Assembly: GCF_008642235.1 (NCBI RefSeq)
Contig: NZ_SJEV01000001.1
Location: 2,746,400-2,810,399, forward strand
Direction of reading: 5' to 3'
DNA length: 64,000 nt
From: Planctomonas psychrotolerans
Lineage (GTDB): Bacteria > Actinomycetota > Actinomycetes > Actinomycetales > Microbacteriaceae
Each line of letters opens with the position of its first letter. The first letter of the stretch is position 1. A model generated the notes under the pieces. The model ran no database searches and was not told the DNA's origin. It worked only from the letters and a program-made list of their open reading frames with translations. The translations under genes and the position numbers were made by a program. Below, piece after piece: positions 1-9,481 of the stretch.

Positions 1-965
1 GCGAGTTCCGCATCCGTGAGCGCGGGCGCCTCGAGGGCGGCCAGGTTCTGCTCGAGCTGCTCCACGCTCGATGCGCCGATGAGCGCGCTGGTCACCTGCG
101 GGTGCCGGAGCACCCAGGAGAGAGCGAGCTGCGCCAGCGTCTGTCCACGGTCCTGCGCGATGGCGGAGAGGGCCTTCGCCTTCTCGAGGTACTGCTCGGT
201 GATCGAATCACCGGAGAGGAAGCGGTTCTGGGCGGCGCGGGAGTCCGCCGGCACCGATCCGTCGAGGTAACGATCGGTGAGCAGGCCCTGAGCGAGCGGT
301 GAGAACACGATGCTTCCCATGCCCGTCTCGTCGAACACGTCGAGGAGACCGCGCTCCACGTGTCGATCGAACATGCTGTAGCGCGGCTGGTGGATGAGGA
401 TCGGCACGTTGTGCACGGCAATGGCTTCCACCGCGGCCCGGGTCTGCTCGGGGTTGTAGTTCGAGATGCCGGCGTAGAGGGCCTTGCCCGAGGTGACGGC
501 GGTCGCCAGAGCGCCGACGGTCTCCTCGATCGGCGTCTCGGGATCGGGTCGGTGGGAGTAGAAGATGTCCACGTAGTCGAGGCCGAGCCGGGTGAGGCTC
601 TGGTCGAGCGAGGACAGCATGTACTTGCGGGATCCCCACTCGCCGTAGGGACCCTCCCACATGGTGTAGCCGGCCTTCGTCGACACGATCATCTCGTCAC
701 GGTACGGCCGGAAGTCCTCCGCGAAGATGCGGCCGAAGGCCGTCTCCGCCGATCCGGCGGGCGGGCCGTAGTTGTTCGCCAGGTCGAAGTGGGTGACGCC
801 GCGGTCGAACGCGCGGCGGAGGATCGCCCGCTGGGTGTCGAGCGAGCGGTCGGATCCGAAGTTGTGCCACAGTCCGAGGGAGATCTCGGGGAGCTTCAGG
901 CCGCTGCGTCCGGTGCGGCGGTAGGTCATCGAGTCGTAACGGTCGTCGGCGGCGAGGAAAGTCAT
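1..965 (-). CDS. Aldo/keto reductase, YghZ / L-glyceraldehyde-3-phosphate reductase type (C-terminus beyond window)
   Basis: NAD(P)H-dependent oxidoreductase with the AKR TIM-barrel fold. The 321 visible residues start at ATG 965 and run off the left edge. The AKR catalytic tetrad can be read as Asp61, Tyr66 (FDLANNYGPP), Lys97 (STKAGY) and His138 (YSHRPD). The motif SLGLWHNFG near the N-terminus and the NYGPPAGSAE segment are typical of the YghZ/Kv-beta-like subgroup, which reduces aldehydes such as L-glyceraldehyde 3-phosphate and methylglyoxal. There is no obvious Shine-Dalgarno; a TAGGCT box ends 7 nt before the ATG, so the mRNA may be leaderless. It diverges from msrA. The true substrate cannot be told from sequence. 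Confidence 0.9.
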   Translation of the reverse strand, partial: MTFLAADDRYDSMTYRRTGRSGLKLPEISLGLWHNFGSDRSLDTQRAILRRAFDRGVTHFDLANNYGPPAGSAETAFGRIFAEDFRPYRDEMIVSTKAGYTMWEGPYGEWGSRKYMLSSLDQSLTRLGLDYVDIFYSHRPDPETPIEETVGALATAVTSGKALYAGISNYNPEQTRAAVEAIAVHNVPILIHQPRYSMFDRHVERGLLDVFDETGMGSIVFSPLAQGLLTDRYLDGSVPADSRAAQNRFLSGDSITEQYLEKAKALSAIAQDRGQTLAQLALSWVLRHPQVTSALIGASSVEQLEQNLAALEAPALTDAEL

Positions 966-972
966 ATGCCGG

Positions 973-978
973 AGCCTA
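973..978 (-). promoter_or_regulatory. -10 box (TAGGCT) of the aldo/keto reductase gene
   Basis: On the minus strand TAGGCT is followed by 7 nt and then the ATG at 965. That spacing puts the transcription start at or next to the start codon, as in leaderless actinobacterial mRNAs. No convincing -35 is visible. Confidence 0.45.
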
Positions 979-1187
979 TTCGCGGCCGGGCGGTTCTGTT
1001 CGTCAGTTTCGCTGTTGCCATCATTCGGCGGCCTCGCAGTCCGGCGGCGTTCCTGCTCGGATACGTTTCCGCTCGACAGCGCCGCGGCTCGCCGAGGCCG
1101 GGTGTCATCCCGACCACTCCGGAATGCGGGCACGCCATGGACGGTTGCAGGATGTGGCGCGAGGAGGACTCCGCCAGATTCGGGAAG

Positions 1188-1193
1188 TAGGTT
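1188..1193 (+). promoter_or_regulatory. -10 box (TAGGTT) of msrA, leaderless arrangement
   Basis: TAGGTT is followed by exactly 6 nt and then ATG 1200. No Shine-Dalgarno lies between them, so transcription probably starts at the A of the ATG. Confidence 0.5.
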
Positions 1194-1199
1194 GACCTT

Positions 1200-1727
1200 A
1201 TGCAGACTTTTGTACTCGCCGGTGGATGTTTCTGGTGTCTCGATGCGGTGTATCGCACCCTCGATGGCGTCTCCGATGTGATCTCCGGCTACACGGGTGG
1301 CGCAAGTGCCCATCCGTCCTACGAAGAGGTGTGCACCGGCGCGACCGGTCATGCTGAGGCCGTCAAGGTCGTGTTCGACGAGACGGTCATCCCGGCCGAC
1401 GTCATCCTCGACGTGTTCTTCACCCTGCACGACCCCCGTCAGCTGAACCGCCAGGGTGCGGACATCGGCACCCAGTACCGTTCGGCGATGTTCTACGTCG
1501 ACGACGAGCAGAAGCACCTGTTCTCACGGGCGATCGACAAGGCCTCCGAACTGTGGGACGGATCCGTCGTCACCACTCTCGAGCCGCTCGGCACCTGGTA
1601 CGACGCGGAGGAGTACCACCAGGACTTCTTCGCCAAGAACCCCGGGCAGGGATACTGCCTCGCCGTGGCACGACCCAAGGTGAACAAGGTGCGCAAGTCG
1701 TTCGCGCAGTACGTTCTCGCGTCCTGA
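1200..1727 (+). CDS. msrA: Peptide-methionine (S)-S-oxide reductase MsrA
   Basis: Cytoplasmic repair enzyme that reduces the S-epimer of methionine sulfoxide in proteins and free methionine. It is 175 aa, a full-length MsrA. The signature GGCFWC lies at residues 8-13, with catalytic Cys10 followed by Phe-Trp. The family segments GYTGG, GHAEAVKV and YRSAMF follow in order. Resolving cysteines are not clustered at the C-terminus as in E. coli; Cys13 or the single late Cys in GQGYCLAV could serve. The start at ATG 1200 puts the usual FxxGCFW at the very N-terminus and agrees with the leaderless -10. It is transcribed alone, divergent from the upstream aldo/keto reductase. Confidence 0.96.
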   Translation: MQTFVLAGGCFWCLDAVYRTLDGVSDVISGYTGGASAHPSYEEVCTGATGHAEAVKVVFDETVIPADVILDVFFTLHDPRQLNRQGADIGTQYRSAMFYVDDEQKHLFSRAIDKASELWDGSVVTTLEPLGTWYDAEEYHQDFFAKNPGQGYCLAVARPKVNKVRKSFAQYVLAS

Positions 1728-1814
1728 CCCTCGCGCCGACGATGGGCGTGCTCGGGGCTTCATCTCGAGCGCGCCCGGGCGTACTCTCGGGGCACGGAGA
1801 AAGGTAGGCATGAC

Positions 1815-2033
1815 ATGGCTCACGACACCTCGACAGACTCGCACGTGGTCGGCAAGACCTGGGTCGCCTTCGGCAGCGAGGGCGCTATCGGGTCGATCCA
1901 CTCGCAGGAGGACGGCTACGCCGTGCGACTGCTGAAGCGCGAGGAGCAGCACGGCGTCTATCCGTCGCTGGCGATCGCGAAGAACGCGCTGCAGGGCGCG
2001 GTCGGCGACGACCTGGAGTTCCGGGAGCACTGA
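1815..2033 (+). CDS. Small conserved-type hypothetical protein, 72 aa
   Basis: Unrecognised small cytoplasmic protein with no signal peptide or membrane segment. The reading frame is supported by a purine-rich site (AAAGGTAGG) about 8 nt before ATG 1815 and a TACTCT box at 1782-1787. Codon use is strongly GC at third positions, and a perfect 14-bp stem-loop follows about 50 bp after the stop. The sequence contains a repeated GSEGAIGSIHSQEDGY segment followed by VRLLKREEQHG and YPSLAIAKNAL, suggesting a compact beta-rich N-terminal half with a C-terminal helix. Small proteins like this occur in Microbacteriaceae next to housekeeping genes. No function is claimed. Confidence 0.7.
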   Translation: MAHDTSTDSHVVGKTWVAFGSEGAIGSIHSQEDGYAVRLLKREEQHGVYPSLAIAKNALQGAVGDDLEFREH

Positions 2034-2086
2034 CTCCGGAACAACGACAGCGGGTAGAGCCCCGTATCGCTGCGGAGTTGCACCCC

Positions 2087-2119
2087 ATCGGCCCCGATCC
2101 CGCGCGGATCGGGGCCGAT
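2087..2119 (+). terminator. Perfect 14-bp stem-loop downstream of the 72-aa gene
   Basis: ATCGGCCCCGATCC at 2087-2100 and its exact reverse complement at 2106-2119 enclose a 5-nt loop. There is no T-run after it, which is common for actinobacterial terminators. Confidence 0.6.
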
Positions 2120-2389
2120 GTCGGTGACGGTGCTGGTTCTCCTCCTCCACCACGCGCTGGCGGGAGTAGTCGGCCCCGGCCCCGCTGGTGCCGCCCCACC
2201 GCTCCCGGCGGTCGGTGACGATGGACGCTCGGCCGGGGAGCGGCCGACTGGCACGAGTGCCGCTTCCCGGTCCTCCGGGCCTGCCGTCGACCGGGAGGCG
2301 ACGTGGGCGAATGGGTAGGCTCGTGGCGCACACGCTTCGCTCCGGCCGGGTGCGACGGCAGCGCGGAGCACGACACCGGGGGATCCGCC
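2120..2389 (+). promoter_or_regulatory. Gene-poor spacer with a -10 box for the lipoprotein gene
   Basis: Together with 2034-2119 this makes about 356 bp without a convincing gene. Short open frames on both strands have no ribosome site and look like high-GC shadows. A TAGGCT box at 2316-2321 would give a leader of about 62 nt for the lipoprotein gene at 2390. Confidence 0.35.
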
Positions 2390-2896
2390 ATGCCACGTCG
2401 ATCGGTCGGCGCCTCCCGTATGGTCACGGCGATGGCGGGAGCGCTCATGCCCGTGGCCCTCCTCGTCGGGTGCTCGGCATCCCCGTCGTCCGAGGCTCCT
2501 CGCGAATCGGGCTCCGCAGGTGAGTCGGAGTCGGGAGCGCCGACGACGACCGGTGCACCCGAGTCGCCGCCGGTGCTCGTCGACGGCGGCAGTGCCGTGG
2601 AGAACAAGCCCTACTTCGACGCGGTCAGCGGCTCGCTCTTCGCCCGAACGCCCGACGCCGGGCGGGGTGCGATCATCGACGCCTTGACCGAGGCCGGTTT
2701 CGCGCCGGAGGACCTGGAGGCGACCGACGACAGCACCCCCATCGGGAACGCCGTGGACTCGCTCCAGTTCGCCGTGCGCATCGGGGAATCCTGCCTCCTG
2801 GGCGATCGCGGCGCGGGTGGCTTCGTGAGTGCGGTCGCCCCGGTGCTGGGAACGGGCCGCTGCCTCGTCGGCGCGACGCCCGACATCGGCGGCTAG
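2390..2896 (+). CDS. Secreted lipoprotein of unknown function (DUF6993-like)
   Basis: 168-aa predicted lipoprotein exported through Sec and lipidated at Cys28 (lipobox LVGC after an Arg-rich n-region and hydrophobic MAGALMPVALL). A Ser/Gly/Glu-rich linker at about residues 29-65 separates the membrane anchor from a compact C-terminal domain. That domain contains GRGAIIDALTEAGFAPEDLEA, SLQFAVRIGESCLLGD and a closing GRCLVG, with two Cys that could form a disulfide. ATG 2390 is preferred because it gives the complete signal peptide and is preceded by a G-rich site. An in-frame upstream ATG at 2303 would add 29 non-signal residues. The match to DUF6993 is from memory of domain architecture; the function is unknown. 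Confidence 0.78.
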   Translation: MPRRSVGASRMVTAMAGALMPVALLVGCSASPSSEAPRESGSAGESESGAPTTTGAPESPPVLVDGGSAVENKPYFDAVSGSLFARTPDAGRGAIIDALTEAGFAPEDLEATDDSTPIGNAVDSLQFAVRIGESCLLGDRGAGGFVSAVAPVLGTGRCLVGATPDIGG

Positions 2897-3008
2897 CGCC
2901 GGACATCGGCACGGCGCCGGACACCCGGGTAGCGCCGGCTGGCGCCGAATAGCCGGACAGCGCCCCGACATCGGCGGGTGGCGGAGGAGCGCGGTGCCCT
3001 CGGGCAAA

Positions 3009-3014
3009 TAGACT
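3009..3014 (+). promoter_or_regulatory. -10 box (TAGACT) of ettA, leaderless arrangement
   Basis: TAGACT is followed by 6 nt and then ATG 3021, with no Shine-Dalgarno between them. This matches the spacing seen before msrA and several other genes here. Confidence 0.5.
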
Positions 3015-3020
3015 TGACCC

Positions 3021-4703
<1,683 letters not shown>

Positions 4704-4708
4704 CCGGC

Positions 4709-5209
4709 ATGACCCGGTTGCACGTGCCGATCCGGCTGCGCTGGTCGGATCTCGACGCGTACGGGCACGTGAACAACGCCGAGATGCTGCGCCTCCTCGA
4801 GGAGGCGCGCATCCAGGCGTTCTGGGCGACGGACGATGCAACGGACGCGCACGGTCCCGAGGCCGTCGGCGCCGGGAGTGCGGCCGCGGTACTCGACGGG
4901 ACGCCCGGAGCCGACACGCTGACGCTGATCGCCCGTCAGGAGATCGAGTACCTTGCGCCGGTGCCGTACCTGCGGCACCCTCTCGACATCCAGCTCTGGC
5001 TGGGCCGGCTCGGCGGCGCGAGCCTCGAGGTCTGCTACGAGGTGCACTCACCGCGGGGCGTTCAGCCGGCCGTGCTGTACGCCCGCGCGGTGACCACCAT
5101 CGTGCTGGTCGACACCGCATCGGAGCGCCCGCGCCGGATCAACGAGGTCGAACGGGCCGCCTGGTCGCCCTACCTCGAGGATCCGGTGGTGTTCACTCAG
5201 CGGGTCTGA
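4709..5209 (+). CDS. Acyl-CoA thioesterase, 4HBT hotdog fold
   Basis: 166-aa hotdog-fold protein expected to hydrolyse acyl-CoA thioesters in the cytosol. The N-terminal motif RLRWSDLDAYGHVNNAE is the 4-hydroxybenzoyl-CoA thioesterase / YbgC signature, with the catalytic Asp in SDLD. The later segment RQEIEYLAPVPYLRHPLDI forms the expected central strands. ATG 4709 lies 5 nt after the ettA stop, so the two genes are almost certainly one transcript. An open frame extends upstream into ettA but lacks start signals. Actinobacteria often carry this pair; a role for the thioesterase in translation is not implied. The chain-length preference cannot be judged. Confidence 0.9.
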   Translation: MTRLHVPIRLRWSDLDAYGHVNNAEMLRLLEEARIQAFWATDDATDAHGPEAVGAGSAAAVLDGTPGADTLTLIARQEIEYLAPVPYLRHPLDIQLWLGRLGGASLEVCYEVHSPRGVQPAVLYARAVTTIVLVDTASERPRRINEVERAAWSPYLEDPVVFTQRV

Positions 5210-5267
5210 GCGCGACGAGCGGGAACTGCACGCGACGCCGGGCTGACGGCGACGACGCGGGCTGGTC

Positions 5268-5696
5268 TCAGGCGGTGACGATCGTGTCGCCGTCCACCGT
5301 GACCGGCAGCTCGGCGAGCGGCTGGTCCGCCGGACCCTGAATCACCTCGCCGGTGAACGCATCGAACTGCGATGCGTGACAGGGGCAGTCCAGCACCTTT
5401 TCGGCCGGAACCACCTTGCAGCCCTGGTGGGTGCACACGGCGGTGTACGCGACCACCTCACCGGCGGTCGGCTGGGCGACCACGTACGGCGCCCCGTCCA
5501 CGTCGACCGCGATGGATCCGCCGACCGGAACGTCGGCGAGCGGGGCGACCACCGTGCCCGACGCGGTGCCGCCCGCGGCCGAGCCTCCACTGGGCTGCGC
5601 GGCCGGGCCGGCGCAGGCGGCGAGGCCGATCCCGAGCGTGCCGGCCGTGCCGAGCGAGAGCGCGGTGCGGCGGCTGAAGACGTGCGCATCAGTCAT
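5268..5696 (-). CDS. Rieske [2Fe-2S] lipoprotein, putative Tat substrate
   Basis: 142-aa exported iron-sulfur protein. The N-terminus combines a Tat-like twin arginine (FSRRTALSL, residues 7-15) with a lipobox ending at Cys28 (GLAAC), so it is probably folded with its cluster in the cytosol, exported and lipid-anchored. A Gly/Ser/Ala-rich linker follows. Rieske ligands are Cys88 and His90 (CTHQGC) and Cys104 and His107 (CPCH), with Cys93 and Cys106 available for the stabilising disulfide. No quinol-oxidase or cytochrome genes are adjacent, so the partner is unknown; it is not the QcrA subunit, which is larger and membrane-spanning. The gene lies 53 bp after tesB with its own GGAAGG site and a TAGGAT box (5747-5752) overlapping the tesB stop. 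Confidence 0.93.
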   Translation of the reverse strand: MTDAHVFSRRTALSLGTAGTLGIGLAACAGPAAQPSGGSAAGGTASGTVVAPLADVPVGGSIAVDVDGAPYVVAQPTAGEVVAYTAVCTHQGCKVVPAEKVLDCPCHASQFDAFTGEVIQGPADQPLAELPVTVDGDTIVTA

Positions 5697-5749
5697 GGGA
5701 TTCCTTCCGGTCGAACCGTCGGTGGAGCGGCATCGCTCCAGTGCCGATC

Positions 5750-6643
5750 CTAGGACTCGGGCGCGCGGACCATGCCCTCCTGTGCCACGCTCGCGACGAG
5801 TGCTCCGTCACGGGAGAAGATTTTTCCGAGGGCGAGCCCGCGACCCCCGGTCGCGCTGGGCGACTCCTGCACGTACAGCAACCAGTCGTCGACCCGAGCG
5901 AATCGGTGCCACCACATCGCGTGGTCGAGGCTCGCCACCTTGAGGCCGGGGGTGCCCCAGGTCAGCCCGTGCCTCCGCAGCACGGACTCGAGGATGGAAT
6001 AGTCGCTCGCGTAGACGAGGGCGGCGCGATGCAGGTTGGGGTCGTCGGGGAGTTCGCCGATGGCGCGGAACCACACGGCCTGAGAGGCGACCCGTTCGCC
6101 CCCCGGCCCGAAGTACACCGGTCCCGACACGTGCCGGATGTCGAACGGCCGGCCATTGGCCCAGTACTGAGCGACGGGGTGGTCGATGCTGCCGAGGAAG
6201 TCCTTCTCCGCCGGGAGATCCTCGGGCTGGGGAAGCCCCTGCGGCATGTCGGACTGGTGATCGAGCCCCTCGTCCTCGCGCTGGAACGACGCGATCATCG
6301 ACAGGATCGGCCGGCCGTCCTGGTAGGCCTGCGTGCGTCTCGTGGAGAAGGACCGGCCGTCGTGGATGCGGTCGACGGAGAACGTGATGGGCTTCTGCAC
6401 ATCGCCCGGCCGCAGGAAGTACCCGTGCATGGAGTGCACGATGCGGTCATCCTCGAGGGTGCGCTGCGCGGCGACGAGCGACTGCGACAGCACCTGTCCG
6501 CCGAAGACCCTACCCAGCGGCATCCACTGCGACGAACCGGTGAGGATGTCCTCGCTCGTGCGCGCCCCCGTGTCGGTGAGGTCGAGCGCGGTGAGCAGAC
6601 TGCCGAGCGGATCGGTGCGTCCGCCGTCGGGGGAGTGGGTCAT
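5750..6643 (-). CDS. tesB: Acyl-CoA thioesterase II
   Basis: 297-aa double-hotdog thioesterase that hydrolyses medium- and long-chain acyl-CoA. Typical TesB segments appear in order: [19 protein letters not shown] near residue 45, [27 protein letters not shown], and in the second hotdog LDHAMWWHR, whose Asp corresponds to the catalytic Asp of E. coli TesB. The start at ATG 6643 is supported by GGAAGG 5 nt upstream; the frame is open a further 52 codons, but this extra part overlaps the divergent gene at 6717 and lacks family features. The 73-bp divergent gap holds overlapping candidate -10 boxes (TAGTTT plus strand, TAAACT minus strand, about 6702-6708). Confidence 0.95.
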   Translation of the reverse strand: MTHSPDGGRTDPLGSLLTALDLTDTGARTSEDILTGSSQWMPLGRVFGGQVLSQSLVAAQRTLEDDRIVHSMHGYFLRPGDVQKPITFSVDRIHDGRSFSTRRTQAYQDGRPILSMIASFQREDEGLDHQSDMPQGLPQPEDLPAEKDFLGSIDHPVAQYWANGRPFDIRHVSGPVYFGPGGERVASQAVWFRAIGELPDDPNLHRAALVYASDYSILESVLRRHGLTWGTPGLKVASLDHAMWWHRFARVDDWLLYVQESPSATGGRGLALGKIFSRDGALVASVAQEGMVRAPES

Positions 6644-6716
6644 GTCGCCTTCCGATAGGTGTCCGCGGCCTCGAAGTCGTCCGACCGCGTCGACTGTGAA
6701 GTAGTTTAGACAACAG

Positions 6717-7424
6717 ATGGCGTCCTCCTTCCTGCTCCCCGACTCGCACTCGCTCAGCGATCTGCGGGTGTTCCTCGGTCGGTCGGAACGGCTCGACACC
6801 GGCTCGGTGCGTCTGGTGGCCGATCGCGGTGTACTCGCCGTCTACGTGGCGATCCTGACGCCGGCAGGGCTGCTCGATGCCAGCCCGACGGTTCTCGGCC
6901 TCCGCACGTTCGCCCTCGCCGACGACGGTACGTTCGACGTGGTGGTCACCGTGCGATCCCTCCTCGACCGGCTCGCACGCTTCGAGGGGGAGGACTCGGC
7001 CGCGCCCACCGTCGCACCCGCGGTGAGCATCCCGCAGGAATCCGGCACAGCGCCGTGGGCGGGGATCTCCCCGCCACGGACGGGGTGGGAGCCGCGGGGC
7101 AGCGCCGACCCCGTCCTTCTCGAACGAGTGGCACGGGAGGGAATCGACGAGGTCGCTGCCGCTGTGCTGCCCGGTACCGGCGAGCAGATCGTCACTCGCG
7201 TGCGGAGCGAGGTGTGGAACCGTCCGATTCCGGGCCTCGACGGCGTTCCCGCGGGCGCGGCCTTCGCCGCCCTGAGCCTCGGCTTCCTCGCCGCCGACGA
7301 CCCGGTGGCCGTGTACCGCACCGGGCCGTGGTACCGGTTGTCCTCCGGGCGCGGACACGTGCTCGTGCGGTCGCGGGGGTCGTTGGCGTCGGCGCCGCTG
7401 GCGTCGGGCAGTCCCTCCTCCTGA
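6717..7424 (+). CDS. Hypothetical protein, 235 aa
   Basis: Not recognised. No signal peptide or membrane span. The first 85 residues look like an alpha/beta domain (SLSDLRVFLGRSERLDTGSV, VLAVYVAILTPAGLLD). A disordered Pro/Ala/Ser-rich linker (about 90-130) leads to a second domain with LERVAREGIDEVAAA and GAAFAALSLGFL, ending in a basic GPWYRLSSGRGHVLVRS. The layout, divergent from tesB with a small protein pattern Leu/Val/Asp rich, resembles conserved uncharacterised proteins of Microbacteriaceae, but this is an impression. The C-terminal Ser/Ala/Gly tail ends inside the first copy of a 26-bp tandem duplication, so the stop region may have been reshaped recently. Confidence 0.75.
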   Translation: MASSFLLPDSHSLSDLRVFLGRSERLDTGSVRLVADRGVLAVYVAILTPAGLLDASPTVLGLRTFALADDGTFDVVVTVRSLLDRLARFEGEDSAAPTVAPAVSIPQESGTAPWAGISPPRTGWEPRGSADPVLLERVAREGIDEVAAAVLPGTGEQIVTRVRSEVWNRPIPGLDGVPAGAAFAALSLGFLAADDPVAVYRTGPWYRLSSGRGHVLVRSRGSLASAPLASGSPSS

Positions 7425-7466
7425 GGCCTCCTCACCTGCGGCCCTCCTGAGGCCTCCTCACCTGCG
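7417..7466. repeat. 26-bp-period tandem duplication at the end of the 235-aa gene
   Basis: CCTCCTGAGGCCTCCTCACC and the following TGCG occur at 7417-7440 and again, identical, at 7443-7466. The first copy contains the stop codon of the upstream gene. Confidence 0.85.
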
Positions 7467-7487
7467 ACGCCATGGCATGCTCGGGAC

Positions 7488-7895
7488 ATGACCGTTTCCG
7501 TCACGCACATCACGTTCGACTGTTCCGATCCCTATCGACTGTCGCTCTTCTGGGCCGACGCGACGGGATTCCTGCCCGACCCCGACGACCCAAATGAACC
7601 GGGGACCGACGAGGCGTACCTCGCCGACGCGCACGGTCCCACGGTGCTGCTGTTCATCCGGGTGCCGGAGGGAAAGATCGTCAAGAACCGGGTGCACCTC
7701 GATGTGTCGCCGACCGATGCGACGCGGGACGAGGAGGTCGAACGGTTGCGCGGCCTCGGCGCCACCCTGGTCGACGATCGACGGGACAGCGATGGTACGG
7801 GCTGGGTGGTGCTCGCCGACCCGGAGGGCAACGAGTTCTGCGTCGAGCGGAGCGCGGCCGAGCGGGCCACGCCGGTGGAGCCGATGACCGACTGA
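7488..7895 (+). CDS. VOC (glyoxalase/bleomycin-resistance/dioxygenase) superfamily protein
   Basis: 135-aa single-unit vicinal-oxygen-chelate protein with two beta-alpha-beta-beta-beta modules. The first starts THITFDCSDPYRLSLFWADATGF, giving a possible metal-ligand His near residue 6. The second contains RVHLDVSPTDATRDEEVERLRGLG and ends in VVLADPEGNEFCVE, the classical C-terminal VOC strand with the Glu ligand. This is the small actinobacterial DUF of the family often annotated as glyoxalase-like. The substrate is unknown: such proteins range from isomerases to drug-binding proteins. ATG 7488 lies 6 nt after a weak CATGCT box, so it may be leaderless. It converges with the globin gene, with only 6 bp between the stops. 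Confidence 0.9.
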   Translation: MTVSVTHITFDCSDPYRLSLFWADATGFLPDPDDPNEPGTDEAYLADAHGPTVLLFIRVPEGKIVKNRVHLDVSPTDATRDEEVERLRGLGATLVDDRRDSDGTGWVVLADPEGNEFCVERSAAERATPVEPMTD

Positions 7896-7901
7896 CGACG
7901 G

Positions 7902-8405
7902 TCACTCGTCGAAGGTGTTGACCATCGCGTGCGCGGCGCGCTCGAGGTACGACCAGAGGGTCGCGTCGTGCAACGGCGAGAGTCGGAGCGAATCGACGGC
8001 GTCCCGCATGTGGCGCAGCCAGCGGTCCCGCGCGTCCGGGTTCACCGGGAACGGCTGGTGTCTGAGACGCAGCCTCGGGTGCCCGCGCTCGTCGCTGTAC
8101 GCGGTCGGCCCGCCCCAGTACTGCTCGAGGAACCCGGTGAGCCGCTGGATGGCGCCCTCGAGATCCTTTTCCGGGTACATGGCGACGAGCACGGGGTCGT
8201 TCGCCACACCGCGGTAGAACTCGCGGACCAGCTTCTCGAAGGTCGCCCGGCCCCCGATCTGGTCGTAGAAGTTGCCGGCCGGGGGGTCGCCGCCGGCGCT
8301 CACCCGGAGCGTCACGGGCGTGGCGGGTGCGAGGGGTACGGTATGCCCGGCGGTCGGGAGGCCGACGGGCAGTGCCGTGCGCGGCTCACCGTTGTCGTTC
8401 CGCAT
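7902..8405 (-). CDS. glbO: Group II truncated haemoglobin (trHbO type) with an N-terminal extension
   Basis: Small haem protein proposed to handle O2, NO or peroxides in actinobacteria. The globin core starts at about residue 49 (NFYDQIGGRATFEKLVREFYRGV), followed by LTGFLEQYWGGPTAYSDERGHPRLRLRHQPF, which holds the proximal His, and the G-helix Trp of ARDRWLRHMRDA. The core is about 120 aa, as expected for trHbO. The 45 or so residues before it (Pro/Ala/Thr rich) are not part of the fold. ATG 8405 begins 2 nt after the mscS stop, implying translational coupling; GTG codons nearer the core are possible alternative starts. Pairing with an MscS-type channel gene could reflect shared stress expression, but that is inference. 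Confidence 0.92.
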   Translation of the reverse strand: MRNDNGEPRTALPVGLPTAGHTVPLAPATPVTLRVSAGGDPPAGNFYDQIGGRATFEKLVREFYRGVANDPVLVAMYPEKDLEGAIQRLTGFLEQYWGGPTAYSDERGHPRLRLRHQPFPVNPDARDRWLRHMRDAVDSLRLSPLHDATLWSYLERAAHAMVNTFDE

Positions 8406-8407
8406 GG

Positions 8408-9412
8408 TCACTTCCGATCCGAGGGCGTGGTGTCGTCGGCCGGCCGGGTGCGCTTCGAGCTCTCCGGCTGTGGTCCATCCTTGCGGTTCAGGCCGTCCAT
8501 CACCACCCGGTTCAGCGGAGGGAGCGTGACGCCCAGGAAATCGAGACCGCGCTTGAGTCGCAGCCGGAGCTCCCGCGCCACGTCGTACTGCGCCGACGCG
8601 CGGGTCTTCATCACGAGCCGGATGACGAGCGCCTCCGCGGAGATCGACTCGATTCCCCAGATCTCCGGCTTCTCGAGCACTCGCGACCGCCACTCCGAGC
8701 TGGTCGCCAACTCCGTGGCGGTCGCCAGCAGGTTCTCCTGCACCAGGTCGACGTTCGAGGTGTACGGCACCGGAAGGTCGATGATGACCCGCGCCCAGCC
8801 CTGCGACATGTTGCCCACGCGCAGGATTTCACCGTTCCGCACGAACCACAGCGTCCCGTTCACGTCGCGGATCTGCGTGACACGGATTCCGACGGCCTCG
8901 ACGACACCGGTGGCGAAACCGGTGTCGATGATGTCGCCCACACCGAGCTGGTCCTCCACGACCATGAACAGTCCGTTCAGGACATCCTTGATGATGTTCT
9001 GCGCGCCGAAGCCGAGGCCCGCGCCGAGGGCCGCGGTGAGCAGCGCGAGGGAGCCGAGCACATCGGGGTTGACGGTCGTGAGCACCAGAAGGATGGCGAT
9101 CACCGCGATCACCACGGTGACGATGTTGCTGAGGACGCTGCCGAGAGTCCGCGTGCGCTGCACGACGCGCACGGCCGCCAGGGGCGACGACGCGATGGCC
9201 TGCGTGTCCTCCACGTTCTGCCGCTTCTTCACCCCGTTGACGATCTTGTCGACCACCCGCCGGATGATGAACTGCATCAGGAAGCGCACCACCACCGCGA
9301 TGACGATGATGAGCACCACGCCGATCAACGGGCCGACGAACGGCGTCTCGAACGCGTTCACGACGGGGGCGACGGGATTCTCGGGGATGGGGGTCTGTTC
9401 AGCGCGAAGCAT
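8408..9412 (-). CDS. Mechanosensitive ion channel, MscS family
   Basis: 334-aa membrane channel that releases osmolytes on hypo-osmotic shock. There are three hydrophobic segments: about 24-46 (VGPLIGVVLIIVIAVVVRFL), about 94-115 (SNIVTVVIAVIAILLVL) and the pore helix from about 122. The pore helix LLTAALGAGLGFGAQNIIKDVLNG matches the Gly/Ala-packed TM3 of MscS. The beta domain follows (FMVVEDQLGVGDIID, then the conserved IRNGEI-like FVRNGEILRVGNMSQGWAR). The alpha/beta domain ends at about residue 300 with a charged tail (KRTRPADD). The glbO stop-start arrangement (2 nt gap) places this gene first in a two-gene operon. Confidence 0.95.
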   Translation of the reverse strand: MLRAEQTPIPENPVAPVVNAFETPFVGPLIGVVLIIVIAVVVRFLMQFIIRRVVDKIVNGVKKRQNVEDTQAIASSPLAAVRVVQRTRTLGSVLSNIVTVVIAVIAILLVLTTVNPDVLGSLALLTAALGAGLGFGAQNIIKDVLNGLFMVVEDQLGVGDIIDTGFATGVVEAVGIRVTQIRDVNGTLWFVRNGEILRVGNMSQGWARVIIDLPVPYTSNVDLVQENLLATATELATSSEWRSRVLEKPEIWGIESISAEALVIRLVMKTRASAQYDVARELRLRLKRGLDFLGVTLPPLNRVVMDGLNRKDGPQPESSKRTRPADDTTPSDRK

Positions 9413-9481
9413 CGGCTGGCGGCTCCAGGGTGTCGAGATGTAATGGATGGGATGGGTCGGACGCCGGGCGTCCGGACGGCG

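Noticed and set aside
2118-2318. 66-codon hydrophobic ORF as a small secreted protein
   Set aside because: It starts inside the terminator stem, lacks a ribosome site, and its tail is low-complexity Ser/Arg/Gly.
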